This document shows, piece by piece, positions 15,614 to 23,056 of a DNA stretch of 26,456 nucleotides. Both the position numbers and the translations under genes were made by a program. The DNA is from Granulicatella adiacens (GTDB lineage Bacteria > Bacillota > Bacilli > Lactobacillales > Aerococcaceae), in NCBI GenBank assembly GCA_018364485.1, contig JAGZLX010000020.1, positions 1-26,456 of the forward strand, read 5' to 3'. Below the pieces are notes generated by a model. That model was given only the letters and a program-made list of their open reading frames with translations, did no database searches and was not told where the DNA came from. Within the stretch, counting starts at the first letter, position 1. Every line of letters begins with the position of its first letter.

Positions 15614-16047
15614 TTTTCCCCTTCTTCTTTTGTTAGATATCCCTGCTTCACTTTGTTTTCTATTTCTAATGAATTTGTCGGACCTCCAATATAAAGATGA
15701 GCCTCTTTCTCTAGTGTAGGATTCTTAATCGGAACCACCCATTTATAGTTACTATTAGTTACGATACGTTCAATTTCTTCACTATCTAGATTTTTTTCCT
15801 CGTTAAACAGCGGAACGTCATAATACATCTTGACAGCATGGTCAAAGTCAACCCTTTCTATACGTTCGTCCCCATCGCGAGACATATTGAGAATTTCTTC
15901 TTCTAAATGAAGGATTTCGTCCTTAGACTGAATCGAGGTTACTGTTTCGCCATACACACTAGCGAATCTAAACTGCAATAGCAATAAAATTATCAAAACC
16001 GTAAAACAACAGAAGATTTTTAGCAAACACCTATTTGATTTATCCAT
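15610..16047 (-). CDS. Hypothetical exported protein; possibly the first half of a split gene
   Basis: 145 residues, family not recognised. The basic N-terminus followed by the hydrophobic FCCFTVLIILLLLQFRFASVYG is a signal peptide or signal anchor. The rest is charged and soluble, ending HLYIGGPTNSLEIENKVKQGYLTKEEGEK. The start is the third Met codon of the frame (MDKSNR), 9 bases from an AGGAAGGG site; the ATG at 16053 is also possible. It ends in GGGGAAAAATGA: one more A in the five-A run would join it in frame to the following gene. A -10-like TATAAT lies at 16111-16116 without a clear -35. Confidence 0.65.
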   Translation of the reverse strand: MDKSNRCLLKIFCCFTVLIILLLLQFRFASVYGETVTSIQSKDEILHLEEEILNMSRDGDERIERVDFDHAVKMYYDVPLFNEEKNLDSEEIERIVTNSNYKWVVPIKNPTLEKEAHLYIGGPTNSLEIENKVKQGYLTKEEGEK

Positions 16048-16188
16048 CACCATACACCCTTCCTGTAATGATTCCCTAGAACAAAACTATCAACTACTGT
16101 TTTCAACTATATTATATATCTACCAACCGAGTAATTCTAGAGGGTATTGTGATTAAATTATTTATTTCCATATTTTCTAAAATTACTA

Positions 16189-16217
16189 TTTAAATAGGAA
16201 TTAATTCGGAGTATAAT
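16189..16217 (+). promoter_or_regulatory. Promoter of the capA-like gene
   Basis: TATAAT at 16212-16217 with TTTAAA (16189-16194) 17 bases upstream. It lies 31 bases before the ATG, which has a GGAGGGGG ribosome binding site. Confidence 0.6.
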
Positions 16218-16247
16218 ACAATTACTACAGGTTTTGGAGGGGGATTT

Positions 16248-17495
16248 ATGAGAGGCAATTCACAGAATGACAAAATCAAACGAATGGAATTTTATGGGGT
16301 TTGTATTTTATCTGCATTTACGATTACGGCAGGTTTCCTTACTCGTCCCTCTGCGCAAGAAAGCATAGAGACTGTTCAAGCATCGAAGGCGTCATCTGAA
16401 CAAAATCAAGAGGCTGCCGCTACACCAAATAAGCCTCAGTCTCCACCAACGAATAAACAAGTGGCTCGCATCACCGCGAGTGGGGATATGCTCTATCACG
16501 ATATCGTTTATGGCAGCGCATTTGACGGGACATCCTATGATTTCAAGAATGACTACGAACAAATCACTCCGCTCGTATCTAGCGCAGACTTAGCGATTGG
16601 GGATTTCGAAGGGACCATAAATCCAAACAACCCCCTTGCTGGATATCCACTTTTCAACGCTCCTGAAGAAGTGATTCAAAGCATTAAAGACGCCGGATAC
16701 GATGTACTCGACTTAGCGCATAACCACATCCTCGATACAGGCATCGAAGGTTTGAAATACACAGCCAATGCTTTCCGAAAAAATGGACTTGACATTTTCG
16801 GGGTAAAGGTCGATCCATCAGAAGGCATCCTTGTAAAAGAAGTCAACGGCATTAAAGTGGCTATCCTTGGATTTGCGTATGGATTTAATGGAATCGAAGC
16901 TACTCTCACCGACGAAGAATACAACAATCATCTATACGATTTAAATATGCAAAAGGTGAAGCAGCTCATCCAGCGTGCTGAAGAAATCGCCGACTTTACG
17001 ATTGTATTACCACAAATGGGAGAAGAATATCACCTTCATCCAACACAAGGGCAAATCGATACGTATCACCAAATGATCGAATGGGGTGCCGATGTTGTTT
17101 TCGGCGGACATCCACACGTCATTGAACCAACCGAAACGATTACAAAAGACGGTGAAAAGAAATTCATCATCTACTCGATGGGAAATCTCCTTTCGAACCA
17201 ACGCGTCGAAACGTTGGAAAACATCTGGACCGAGCGTGGCGTGATTATGGATATCACCATCGAAAAAGAAAACGGCAAGACGACCCTCACAAGTGTTACG
17301 GCTCATCCAACATGGGTTTCACGTACTGAAATCGACCGCAGCTTTATGGGAGGACCAGCTTACGACTATCAAGTCTTTCTCGCAGAAAACTATATGCCAG
17401 GCGGACCTCTAGAACATACCGTAGACAAAGAAACACTCGAGCGAATTCAATCCGCTTATACAGAAGTCAACAAACTATTAAATATTAAATTCTAA
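16248..17495 (+). CDS. CapA family (poly-gamma-glutamate capsule synthesis type) metallophosphatase-fold protein
   Basis: 415 residues. Residues 12-35 form a signal anchor. A Gln/Ala/Pro-rich linker (40-72) leads to the CapA domain outside the cell. The domain's conserved positions are present: SGD at 78-80, GDFEG at 118-122, AHNH at 157-160, MGEEYH at 257-262, GGHPHV at 286-291 and YSMGNLL at 309-315. These correspond to the metal-binding Asp/Asn/His set of the calcineurin-like fold. Family members are linked to poly-gamma-glutamate capsules, but no capB/capC genes lie here and many Firmicutes carry lone copies of unknown substrate. It is transcribed towards the dlt operon; the two share a terminator. 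Confidence 0.88.
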   Translation: MRGNSQNDKIKRMEFYGVCILSAFTITAGFLTRPSAQESIETVQASKASSEQNQEAAATPNKPQSPPTNKQVARITASGDMLYHDIVYGSAFDGTSYDFKNDYEQITPLVSSADLAIGDFEGTINPNNPLAGYPLFNAPEEVIQSIKDAGYDVLDLAHNHILDTGIEGLKYTANAFRKNGLDIFGVKVDPSEGILVKEVNGIKVAILGFAYGFNGIEATLTDEEYNNHLYDLNMQKVKQLIQRAEEIADFTIVLPQMGEEYHLHPTQGQIDTYHQMIEWGADVVFGGHPHVIEPTETITKDGEKKFIIYSMGNLLSNQRVETLENIWTERGVIMDITIEKENGKTTLTSVTAHPTWVSRTEIDRSFMGGPAYDYQVFLAENYMPGGPLEHTVDKETLERIQSAYTEVNKLLNIKF

Positions 17496-17501
17496 GTACG
17501 C

Positions 17502-17536
17502 AAAAGGCGCCTCCTACTCGACAGGAAGCGCCTTTT
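17502..17536. terminator. Bidirectional terminator between the capA-like gene and dltC
   Basis: AAAAGGCGC and GCGCCTTTT form a 9-bp stem, with an inner CCT/AGG pair. The A and T ends serve both strands. It is 6 bases after the capA-like stop and 11 bases after the dltC stop. Confidence 0.88.
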
Positions 17537-17547
17537 ACTATTTTAAA

Positions 17548-17778
17548 TTAACCAACACGTTCTGAAACGTATTTAATAATTTTATTTGGAGTATCGATTT
17601 CTTCGTAAGTTACTTCTGTTGGAGCCACTTCGATACCAAACTCTTCTAAGCGAACAAGAAGTTCAACGAACGCTAATGAATCCATTAACCCTTCTTCTTT
17701 TAAATTGATGTCTTTATCTTCGTATACTACTTCATCTTCGCAAATTTCTTCTAGAATTTCTAAAATTCTTTCTTCCAT
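17548..17778 (-). CDS. dltC: D-alanyl carrier protein DltC
   Basis: Small acidic acyl-carrier-type protein, 76 residues. Its phosphopantetheine arm receives D-alanine from DltA and passes it on through DltB. The attachment site is Ser34 in GLMDSLAFVELL. The start MEERILEILEEICED follows a GGAGG site. It is 11 bases downstream of dltB. A terminator follows directly, so this is the last gene of the operon. Confidence 0.96.
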   Translation of the reverse strand: MEERILEILEEICEDEVVYEDKDINLKEEGLMDSLAFVELLVRLEEFGIEVAPTEVTYEEIDTPNKIIKYVSERVG

Positions 17779-17789
17779 GGAAATCCCTC

Positions 17790-18950
17790 CTATTGCATTG
17801 AAATTAATTTACTTATCCATAATAATGGTTTTCCTGAAAAAATCAAGAATCCAAACATCACTAAATGCATTGTGATGATCCAACTTGTAATTTTATACCA
17901 AGTCTTATTCTTGTTTTTCTTATAAAACTTCGATTTCTTCTGATACCATTCAAACGACGCCATCAGCACTCCGTGATACACACCGTAGATAATGTACTCT
18001 GGTGTTACCCCATGCCAAAATCCCATGAAGGTCATGTTGATCATATAGGCAACCATCGCCGTCGTCAGTCTCTTCTTAAAGACTTTCTTACGCATGAATC
18101 GCATTACAACACGCGAGAAAACAAAGTCACGTAGCCATGTCGAAAGCGTAATATGCCATCTGTTCCAGAAGTCTTTAATGTCGATACTGATAAATGGGAA
18201 GTTAAAGTTCATCGGCGTTTCAACACCTAGAATATTACTTGCCCCTACTGCCATTAAACTGTATCCAGCAAAGTCAAAGAACAAGTATGCGGTGTAAAGA
18301 TACATATACCCGACGAGATAGGTCACATCTTTCCCCATCGGCCCATTCATCTGTTGAAATACCATTCCAGATAATACCAACTTATAGAATAAACCTAACA
18401 CTAACCTAAAAATACCTGTACCTGCGAGTTCTAAATACTCCGCTCGGCTTCTTTGTTTCTGCCAATCGTCCATAAATCTGCGACTACGGTCAATCGGTCC
18501 GGAACTAAGCGCTGGAAAGAATAACAAGAAATGTGTGTAATCGAGAACAGACATCGGCTTTTCAATCAACCCGTCATACATCTCAACTATGATTTGGACT
18601 AATTTGAAGGTCATATAAGAAATTCCTAAAAAACCAAATCCATTCACATGAAACACAGGCAAAATTTTCACCACAATTAACGGCAATCCTGCTAACAACA
18701 CCATGATTGGCATCGTCTTCTTCCGCTCTTTAAGCTTAGAGGTCAACTGCATCAAAATGTACCCCACCAATACAAATCCCAATAGCGCAATCAGTTGGTC
18801 CGGCGTTTTAATGAACACGAAATAGACCATCACTAATGAGAATAGTAATGATAGATAATACGTAGATTTTTGAAAGACATTTAATATGAACGCTACGATT
18901 AATACGAGTCCTAGCGTCATGAAGAAAGAGAGACCTTCAAAATAATGCAT
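17790..18950 (-). CDS. dltB: D-alanyl transfer membrane protein DltB (MBOAT family)
   Basis: 386 residues with many membrane helices. DltB takes D-alanine from DltC across the membrane for esterification of teichoic acids. MBOAT hallmarks: RWHITLSTWLRDFVF (His266) and the putative catalytic histidine in MGFWHG (His313), then GVYHG (His326). It is slightly shorter than many homologues (about 400-415) but shows no broken part. It starts 3 bases after the dltA stop, so translation is probably coupled. Confidence 0.96.
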   Translation of the reverse strand: MHYFEGLSFFMTLGLVLIVAFILNVFQKSTYYLSLLFSLVMVYFVFIKTPDQLIALLGFVLVGYILMQLTSKLKERKKTMPIMVLLAGLPLIVVKILPVFHVNGFGFLGISYMTFKLVQIIVEMYDGLIEKPMSVLDYTHFLLFFPALSSGPIDRSRRFMDDWQKQRSRAEYLELAGTGIFRLVLGLFYKLVLSGMVFQQMNGPMGKDVTYLVGYMYLYTAYLFFDFAGYSLMAVGASNILGVETPMNFNFPFISIDIKDFWNRWHITLSTWLRDFVFSRVVMRFMRKKVFKKRLTTAMVAYMINMTFMGFWHGVTPEYIIYGVYHGVLMASFEWYQKKSKFYKKNKNKTWYKITSWIITMHLVMFGFLIFSGKPLLWISKLISMQ

Positions 18951-18953
18951 CGA

Positions 18954-20432
18954 CTACACAAGCTCCTTTAATTGTTTTTTATCAATTTTACCATTGTTAT
19001 TTAATGGCATTTCGTCTAAGAAGACGACTTTCTTTGGAATCATATATTCCGGCACATGTTGCGCCAATTCTTTTTTCACGAGTTTGACTGTTTCAAAACG
19101 TTTTTCGATTGGTTCATTATACACGACAAATGACGTAATCGATTTTACTTTTCCATCTGCCATCGAAGGAACCGTTGCAGCCTGACGAATTTTCGGATTC
19201 TTCAATAAGTTATTATCGATATCTTCCAACTCGATACGGTGACCATGTAATTTGATTTGGAAATCGATTCGTCCTTCGCAGAACAATAAATCTCCTCCGA
19301 AATGCCCCACGTCCCCTGTACGATATGCACGCTCTCCGTCTACTTCAAAGAAATGTTTCGCATTCATTTCAGGGTTTTCATAATAGCCTTTTGCCACAGT
19401 ATTTCCGTAAATAATAATTTCTCCGCTTTCTGGGCCATCAATTAACACGGTCGTTCCAGGTTTAATCACACCCACAGGCAGATTATCTGGATACTTCTCT
19501 AACAATTCTCGTGTTAGTGGCATCCACGTTACCATAACGGTTGATTCCGTTGGTCCATACGTGTTCACCACTTCTGCGCGTGGGAATCGTTCCATTAGCT
19601 TTTCAACAGTGGAACTAAATAACTTCTCCCCGCAGAACACAAATTGTTCTAATTCAGGAAGTAGTTCTTGGTTGAAACTTGGATCCACCAAGCACATTTC
19701 CGCAAACGATGGCGTTGAAATCCACACCGTTGCTTTAGATTCTTCTAATGTTTTAAACAACACTTTGAAGTCTTGTAAATGCTCTTTATCAATTTGAACC
19801 AGTGGCGCATGCATATAGAGCGCTGGCCAAAGTGACATTACTGATAAATCGAATGAGAACGGTGGATGCCCAAGAAAAACTTGAGGCCCTTTCTCTTTGT
19901 AATACCCTGTATACCAATCCAAGAAATGATTCAAGTTATTGTAAGTAATCGAAACTCCTTTTGGCTTCCCTGTACTTCCAGAAGTAAAGATAATATAGAA
20001 GATGTCTTCCCCTTGAACATAATATTCTTTTGAAATACGTTTGGTCGTAGAAGCAATCACTTCTTTAGCTTCAGGGACTGTCAACGTTGGTGCATCTAGT
20101 GAAATTTCTTCACTCACGAGCACGACTGGACTCTTCACTGTTGAGATAATATCTTCAACGCGGTCGATTGGTGTATTCACATCAACCGGGCAATAGGCAT
20201 GACCTGATTTCACACAAGCCAAGAAATAGACCAACATAAATGGATGTTTATGCCCATAGACTACGATTGGAGATTTATTCCCTTTGTATGTCTCATGTAA
20301 GTATGCCGCTAGCTTATCTGAGTACTCCCAGACAAGACTTGCTGTTAACTCTTCTTCCGGCATTAAATCGTGTCGGTAAACAACTTTATCTTGTTTCGTA
20401 TTTAGTTCTAATTGTTCTAATAATGGTTTCAT
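18954..20432 (-). CDS. dltA: D-alanine--D-alanyl carrier protein ligase DltA
   Basis: Adenylate-forming enzyme that activates D-alanine with ATP and loads it on DltC in the cytoplasm. The protein has 492 residues. Motifs: the phosphate loop FTSGSTGKPKGV at 149-160, NTYGPTEST at 290-298, YRTGD at 370-374 and the C-terminal catalytic lysine in NGKIDK (Lys482). The start has a modest GGGAGCGG site close to the ATG. It is the first gene of dltA-dltB-dltC. No dltX frame is found upstream. Confidence 0.97.
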   Translation of the reverse strand: MKPLLEQLELNTKQDKVVYRHDLMPEEELTASLVWEYSDKLAAYLHETYKGNKSPIVVYGHKHPFMLVYFLACVKSGHAYCPVDVNTPIDRVEDIISTVKSPVVLVSEEISLDAPTLTVPEAKEVIASTTKRISKEYYVQGEDIFYIIFTSGSTGKPKGVSITYNNLNHFLDWYTGYYKEKGPQVFLGHPPFSFDLSVMSLWPALYMHAPLVQIDKEHLQDFKVLFKTLEESKATVWISTPSFAEMCLVDPSFNQELLPELEQFVFCGEKLFSSTVEKLMERFPRAEVVNTYGPTESTVMVTWMPLTRELLEKYPDNLPVGVIKPGTTVLIDGPESGEIIIYGNTVAKGYYENPEMNAKHFFEVDGERAYRTGDVGHFGGDLLFCEGRIDFQIKLHGHRIELEDIDNNLLKNPKIRQAATVPSMADGKVKSITSFVVYNEPIEKRFETVKLVKKELAQHVPEYMIPKKVVFLDEMPLNNNGKIDKKQLKELV

Positions 20433-20502
20433 AATCCGCTCCCGAGCACCTTTTCAAAATCTCTTTCTGAAAAACAACTGTTCTATTTTCAGATACAAAA
20501 GA

Positions 20503-20511
20503 ATTATAGCA
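20503..20511 (-). promoter_or_regulatory. dlt promoter (extended -10)
   Basis: Minus-strand TGCTATAAT gives a perfect -10 with the TG extension; the -35 region (TAGGCA) is poor. The leader of about 65 bases can form TCTGAAAA...TTTTCAGA (20466-20493). A 7-bp dyad ATATTTC-AA-GAAATAT at 20534-20549 lies just upstream of the -35 region and could bind a regulator. Confidence 0.55.
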
Positions 20512-20574
20512 TACGGCTTCTTTCTTGCCTATGATATTTCAAGAAATATTATAGTTTTTTAACGTTTTAAAATG

Positions 20575-20601
20575 AAAAAGAGGCCGAAAAACTTTTCGAC
20601 C
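20575..20601 (-). terminator. Intrinsic terminator after the M20 hydrolase gene
   Basis: GGTCGAAAA/TTTTCGGCC stem (one G-U pair) with a 2-base loop at 20582-20601, followed on the minus strand by CTTTTT. It isolates the dlt operon from the upstream met-linked genes. Confidence 0.88.
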
Positions 20602-20617
20602 TTTTCTGCTCATTTTT

Positions 20618-21784
20618 TTACGCAAGTCTGCTTAAGAAATACTTCACTTCAATTTCAACACCAAGCGCTAATACACGCTCATCGATATCGAATTTTTCAT
20701 GGTGATGTCCATAAGCTGTTTCTTCGCCAGATTGGCTACCAAGTAAGCCATAAACACCAGGTTTATTCACTACGTAATCCGCAAAGTCATCGGCACCCAT
20801 TGACAATTCATAGTTTGTAATGAGGTTATCAATCCCCTCTACTTGTGCAACCACTTTTTGGAATTCTTCGGCTAACTCTGGAGTGTTAATGACTGGAGCT
20901 GCTGCATCATACCAATCAATTTCAAATTCACAACGATTGAGTTCAGCAATTCCTTTGGCAATACGTGTAACAGCTTCTTTTAAGTGTTCACGTGTTTCAT
21001 GGCTAAACGCACGAATCGTTCCTTCGATTTCAGCGTCATTGGCAACGATATTATAGCGAGTTCCTGCATTTAATTTACCCACTCCGACAACAGCACGGTC
21101 GATTGGATTCACTTCACGAGCGACGATGGTTTGCAAAGCCACAACCACTTCGCTGGCTGTCACTAGCGCATCATGCCCTAAATGAGGACGTCCAACGTGC
21201 GCGCTCTTTCCTGTGATTTTGATTTTGAAAATATCACATGAAGCATTCACCGGTCCACCTTTAACCGCAAACGATCCGACAGGTAATCCTGAATTGACGT
21301 GAATCGCAAATGATTCATCGATATTGTCAATTTTTCCAGAAGCGACAAATTGCTTCGCTCCCGCACCGATTTCTTCTGCAGGTTGGAACGCAATTAAGAC
21401 GGTCCCTGCAAAGCTGTCTTTCAATTCGTTCAGAACTCTTGCCGTTCCTAACCCCATTGTCGTATGCGCATCATGTCCACAAGCATGGTTTAACCCAGGA
21501 CGTTTAGACGCATAAGGTTTGCCAGTGCAGTCAGGAAGTTCTAGCGCATCGATATCGGCACGAAGTAAAACGGTCTTTCCTTCTCCTTTACCACCTTTAA
21601 TAATAGCTAACGTTCCTGTTTCAGCTACTTTTTCAAATGGGATTCCAAATGCAGTTAATTCTTTTTGAATGTAGGCAGCAGTATCGTACTCTTTTAAGCT
21701 TGATTCTGGGTTTTCGTGAAAATGTCTTCTTGTTGCGACAAGGTATTCGTTTAACGCTTGTGCTTTTTGTTTAATTTCGCTCAT
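20618..21784 (-). CDS. M20 family amidohydrolase / N-acyl-amino-acid deacylase
   Basis: 388 residues, cytoplasmic metal-dependent hydrolase of the IAL/AmhX (hippurate hydrolase-like) group. Residues seen: RRHFHENPE at 19-27, ADIDAL at 76-81, NHACGHDAH at 99-107 (Cys102 and His104 as metal ligands), QPAEE at 134-138 (catalytic Glu and metal ligand) and His162; the last ligand His is in the GHHHEKFDID tail. A dimerisation lid follows ITGKSAHVGRPHLG. The substrate cannot be named. Its place behind the methionine transporter suggests release of an amino acid such as methionine from an N-acyl or peptide conjugate. A hairpin lies between it and metQ. Confidence 0.88.
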   Translation of the reverse strand: MSEIKQKAQALNEYLVATRRHFHENPESSLKEYDTAAYIQKELTAFGIPFEKVAETGTLAIIKGGKGEGKTVLLRADIDALELPDCTGKPYASKRPGLNHACGHDAHTTMGLGTARVLNELKDSFAGTVLIAFQPAEEIGAGAKQFVASGKIDNIDESFAIHVNSGLPVGSFAVKGGPVNASCDIFKIKITGKSAHVGRPHLGHDALVTASEVVVALQTIVAREVNPIDRAVVGVGKLNAGTRYNIVANDAEIEGTIRAFSHETREHLKEAVTRIAKGIAELNRCEFEIDWYDAAAPVINTPELAEEFQKVVAQVEGIDNLITNYELSMGADDFADYVVNKPGVYGLLGSQSGEETAYGHHHEKFDIDERVLALGVEIEVKYFLSRLA

Positions 21785-21809
21785 CGTCTTTGCCTTCTTT
21801 CATTGAATA

Positions 21810-21834
21810 AAGAGGCATGCTAAGCACGCCTCTT
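21810..21834 (-). terminator. Hairpin after metQ
   Basis: 11-bp stem with one G-U pair and a 3-base loop; only TTTATT follows on the minus strand, so termination may be partial and the M20 gene may still be expressed from the met promoter. Confidence 0.75.
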
Positions 21835-21843
21835 AAGGTTTTG

Positions 21844-22704
21844 TTATTTCAAAGTAGCTTTTTCCCAAACTGGTACGTTAGCACCTTTTGAAACTTCTTC
21901 GATTTTCTTAGCTGTTTCAGGTGATTGGTAGTATTCTACGATTTTTTTGTAAACTTCGTTGTTTTCGTTACCTTCTTTAGCAGCGATTACGTTGTAGTAA
22001 GGTTGTGAAGAATCAGTAATTTGTTCAATAAAGATAGAGTCTTTTGTTGGTTGGAATCCAGCTTCAACAGCGAAACCGTTGTTGATTAATGAAGCAGCAA
22101 CATCATCTAAAGCACGAGCTGTTTGTCCAGCAGGTAATTCTTTGATTTGGATGTTTTTAGGATTTTCAACGATATCATCTTGAGTTGCTAAAGTGTTGTT
22201 AGGATCTTTTAATTTGATTACGCCAGCTGCGTGTAGTAAACGTAATGCACGTGAGTTGTTTGAAGTATCTTCAGGAATAGCAATTGTATCGCCATCTTTT
22301 AATTCACTTACATTTTTAATTTTCTTAGAGTACACACCCATTGGAGCAATTACAGTGTAGCCGATTGGTTTGATGTGTGTTCCTTGCTCTTTGTTGAAAC
22401 GTTCTAAGTAAATAATTGTTTGGAATGAGTTTAAATCAACGTCGCCGTTTTCTAACGCTTGGTTAGGTTGTACGTAGTCAGTGAATTCTACTAATTCAAC
22501 TTCAATACCTTCTTTTTCTTTCAAACGAGCAATAACATCGTCCCAAACTTCGTGGTTACCAGCGTTAACACCGATTTTCACGTGTTTGTTTTCTTGTTTA
22601 GCTTCTGATGAAGCTGAGCTTGATGAGTTTGATGATTGTGCAGCTCCACATGCTGCTAATGATAATGCTGCCGCTGCAGCTACGAATAATTTTTTAATGT
22701 TCAT
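21844..22704 (-). CDS. metQ: Methionine ABC transporter substrate-binding lipoprotein (MetQ/NlpA family)
   Basis: 286 residues. A lipoprotein signal (MNIKKLFVAAAAALSLAAC) has its lipobox LAAC with Cys19. A Ser-rich linker follows, then the NlpA fold starting HVKIGVNAGNHEVWDDV. It captures methionine outside the membrane and hands it to MetI/MetN. The frame stays open upstream through the repeat region to 22971, but the lipoprotein signal and an AAGGGG site 8 bases before this ATG fix the start. It is separated from metI by 352 bases of structured repeats, unusual within this operon. Confidence 0.96.
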   Translation of the reverse strand: MNIKKLFVAAAAALSLAACGAAQSSNSSSSASSEAKQENKHVKIGVNAGNHEVWDDVIARLKEKEGIEVELVEFTDYVQPNQALENGDVDLNSFQTIIYLERFNKEQGTHIKPIGYTVIAPMGVYSKKIKNVSELKDGDTIAIPEDTSNNSRALRLLHAAGVIKLKDPNNTLATQDDIVENPKNIQIKELPAGQTARALDDVAASLINNGFAVEAGFQPTKDSIFIEQITDSSQPYYNVIAAKEGNENNEVYKKIVEYYQSPETAKKIEEVSKGANVPVWEKATLK

Positions 22705-22764
22705 TTTGTTTTCCCCTTTTGAGTTAGTTTGTTTTTGTTTTTTGATGCGATTGCTCGCATCCTG

Positions 22765-22799
22765 GTGTAGTTGAGTTCGGGCTGTTAGGCTCGAATTCG
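22765..22799 (-). repeat. Structured repeat, short unit R1
   Basis: 35-base unit beginning GTGTAGTTGAG on the plus strand and ending TCGAATTCG. GAGTTCGGGC pairs with GCTCGAATTC (10 bp with two G-U pairs) around a TGTTAG loop. It is preceded by CATCCTG, the family boundary motif. The strand given is the one transcribed with metI-metQ. Confidence 0.8.
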
Positions 22800-22834
22800 G
22801 TGTAGTTGAGCTCGGGCGGTTAGGCTCGAATTCG
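22800..22834 (-). repeat. Structured repeat, short unit R2
   Basis: 35-base unit directly following R1 with only two differences (GAGCTC for GAGTTC, GCGGTTAG for GCTGTTAG). It forms the same hairpin with one mismatch. Confidence 0.8.
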
Positions 22835-22884
22835 GTGTAGTTGAGCTCGGAAAAGCAGAGGCTCAAGCCTTTACTCACATCCTG
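22835..22884 (-). repeat. Structured repeat, shortened unit R3
   Basis: Starts GTGTAGTTGAG like R1/R2 and ends CTCACATCCTG. Its middle, AAAAGCAGAGGCTCAAGCC, is nearly identical to the outer part of the long unit R6 at the right end of the window, so it looks like an R6-type unit with its central stem deleted. It can form AGAGGCT-CA-AGCCTTT. Confidence 0.75.
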
Positions 22885-22928
22885 TTGTAGTTGAACTCGG
22901 GCTGTTAGGCTCGAAAGCTCACATCCTG
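22885..22928 (-). repeat. Structured repeat, short unit R4
   Basis: Begins TTGTAGTTGAACTCGGGC, has the GCTGTTAGGCTCGAA core of R1, and ends CTCACATCCTG. Confidence 0.8.
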
Positions 22929-23052
22929 TGTAGTTGAGTTCGTCTTCGCAGAAATCGCGTCCACTTCCCAAACCATACGCACATCGTTTTTAACGATGTT
23001 TACGTTGGTTTGGTCCAGTGGTCGATTTCTAACCGCGAAGACTCACATCCTG
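22929..23052 (-). repeat. Structured repeat, long unit R5
   Basis: 124 bases forming one long hairpin. Stems: 22942-22949 with 23035-23042 (8 bp), 22950-22957 with 23023-23030 (8 bp), 22961-22965 with 23017-23021, 22968-22975 with 23006-23013 (8 bp), 22977-22979 with 23003-23005, and 22981-22986 with 22994-22999 closing a 7-base loop. It begins TGTAGTTGAG and ends CTCACATCCTG. It starts 4 bases past the metI stop. It shares motifs and architecture with R6 and R7. Confidence 0.85.
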
Positions 23053-23056
23053 GTTT

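Noticed and set aside
15600..15625. Canonical -1 ribosomal frameshift site at the split gene
   Set aside because: GGGGAAAAATGA does not fit X-XXY-YYZ in the reading frame, and no clear downstream pseudoknot was seen; indel, slippage or coupling are more likely.
22705..22971. N-terminal extension of MetQ by 89 residues through the repeats
   Set aside because: The frame is open, but the lipoprotein signal peptide and a good ribosome binding site lie at 22704; the upstream residues are translated repeats without signal function.
22759..23052. CRISPR array
   Set aside because: Units are of unequal length, run directly into each other without unique spacers of constant size, and no cas genes are present.
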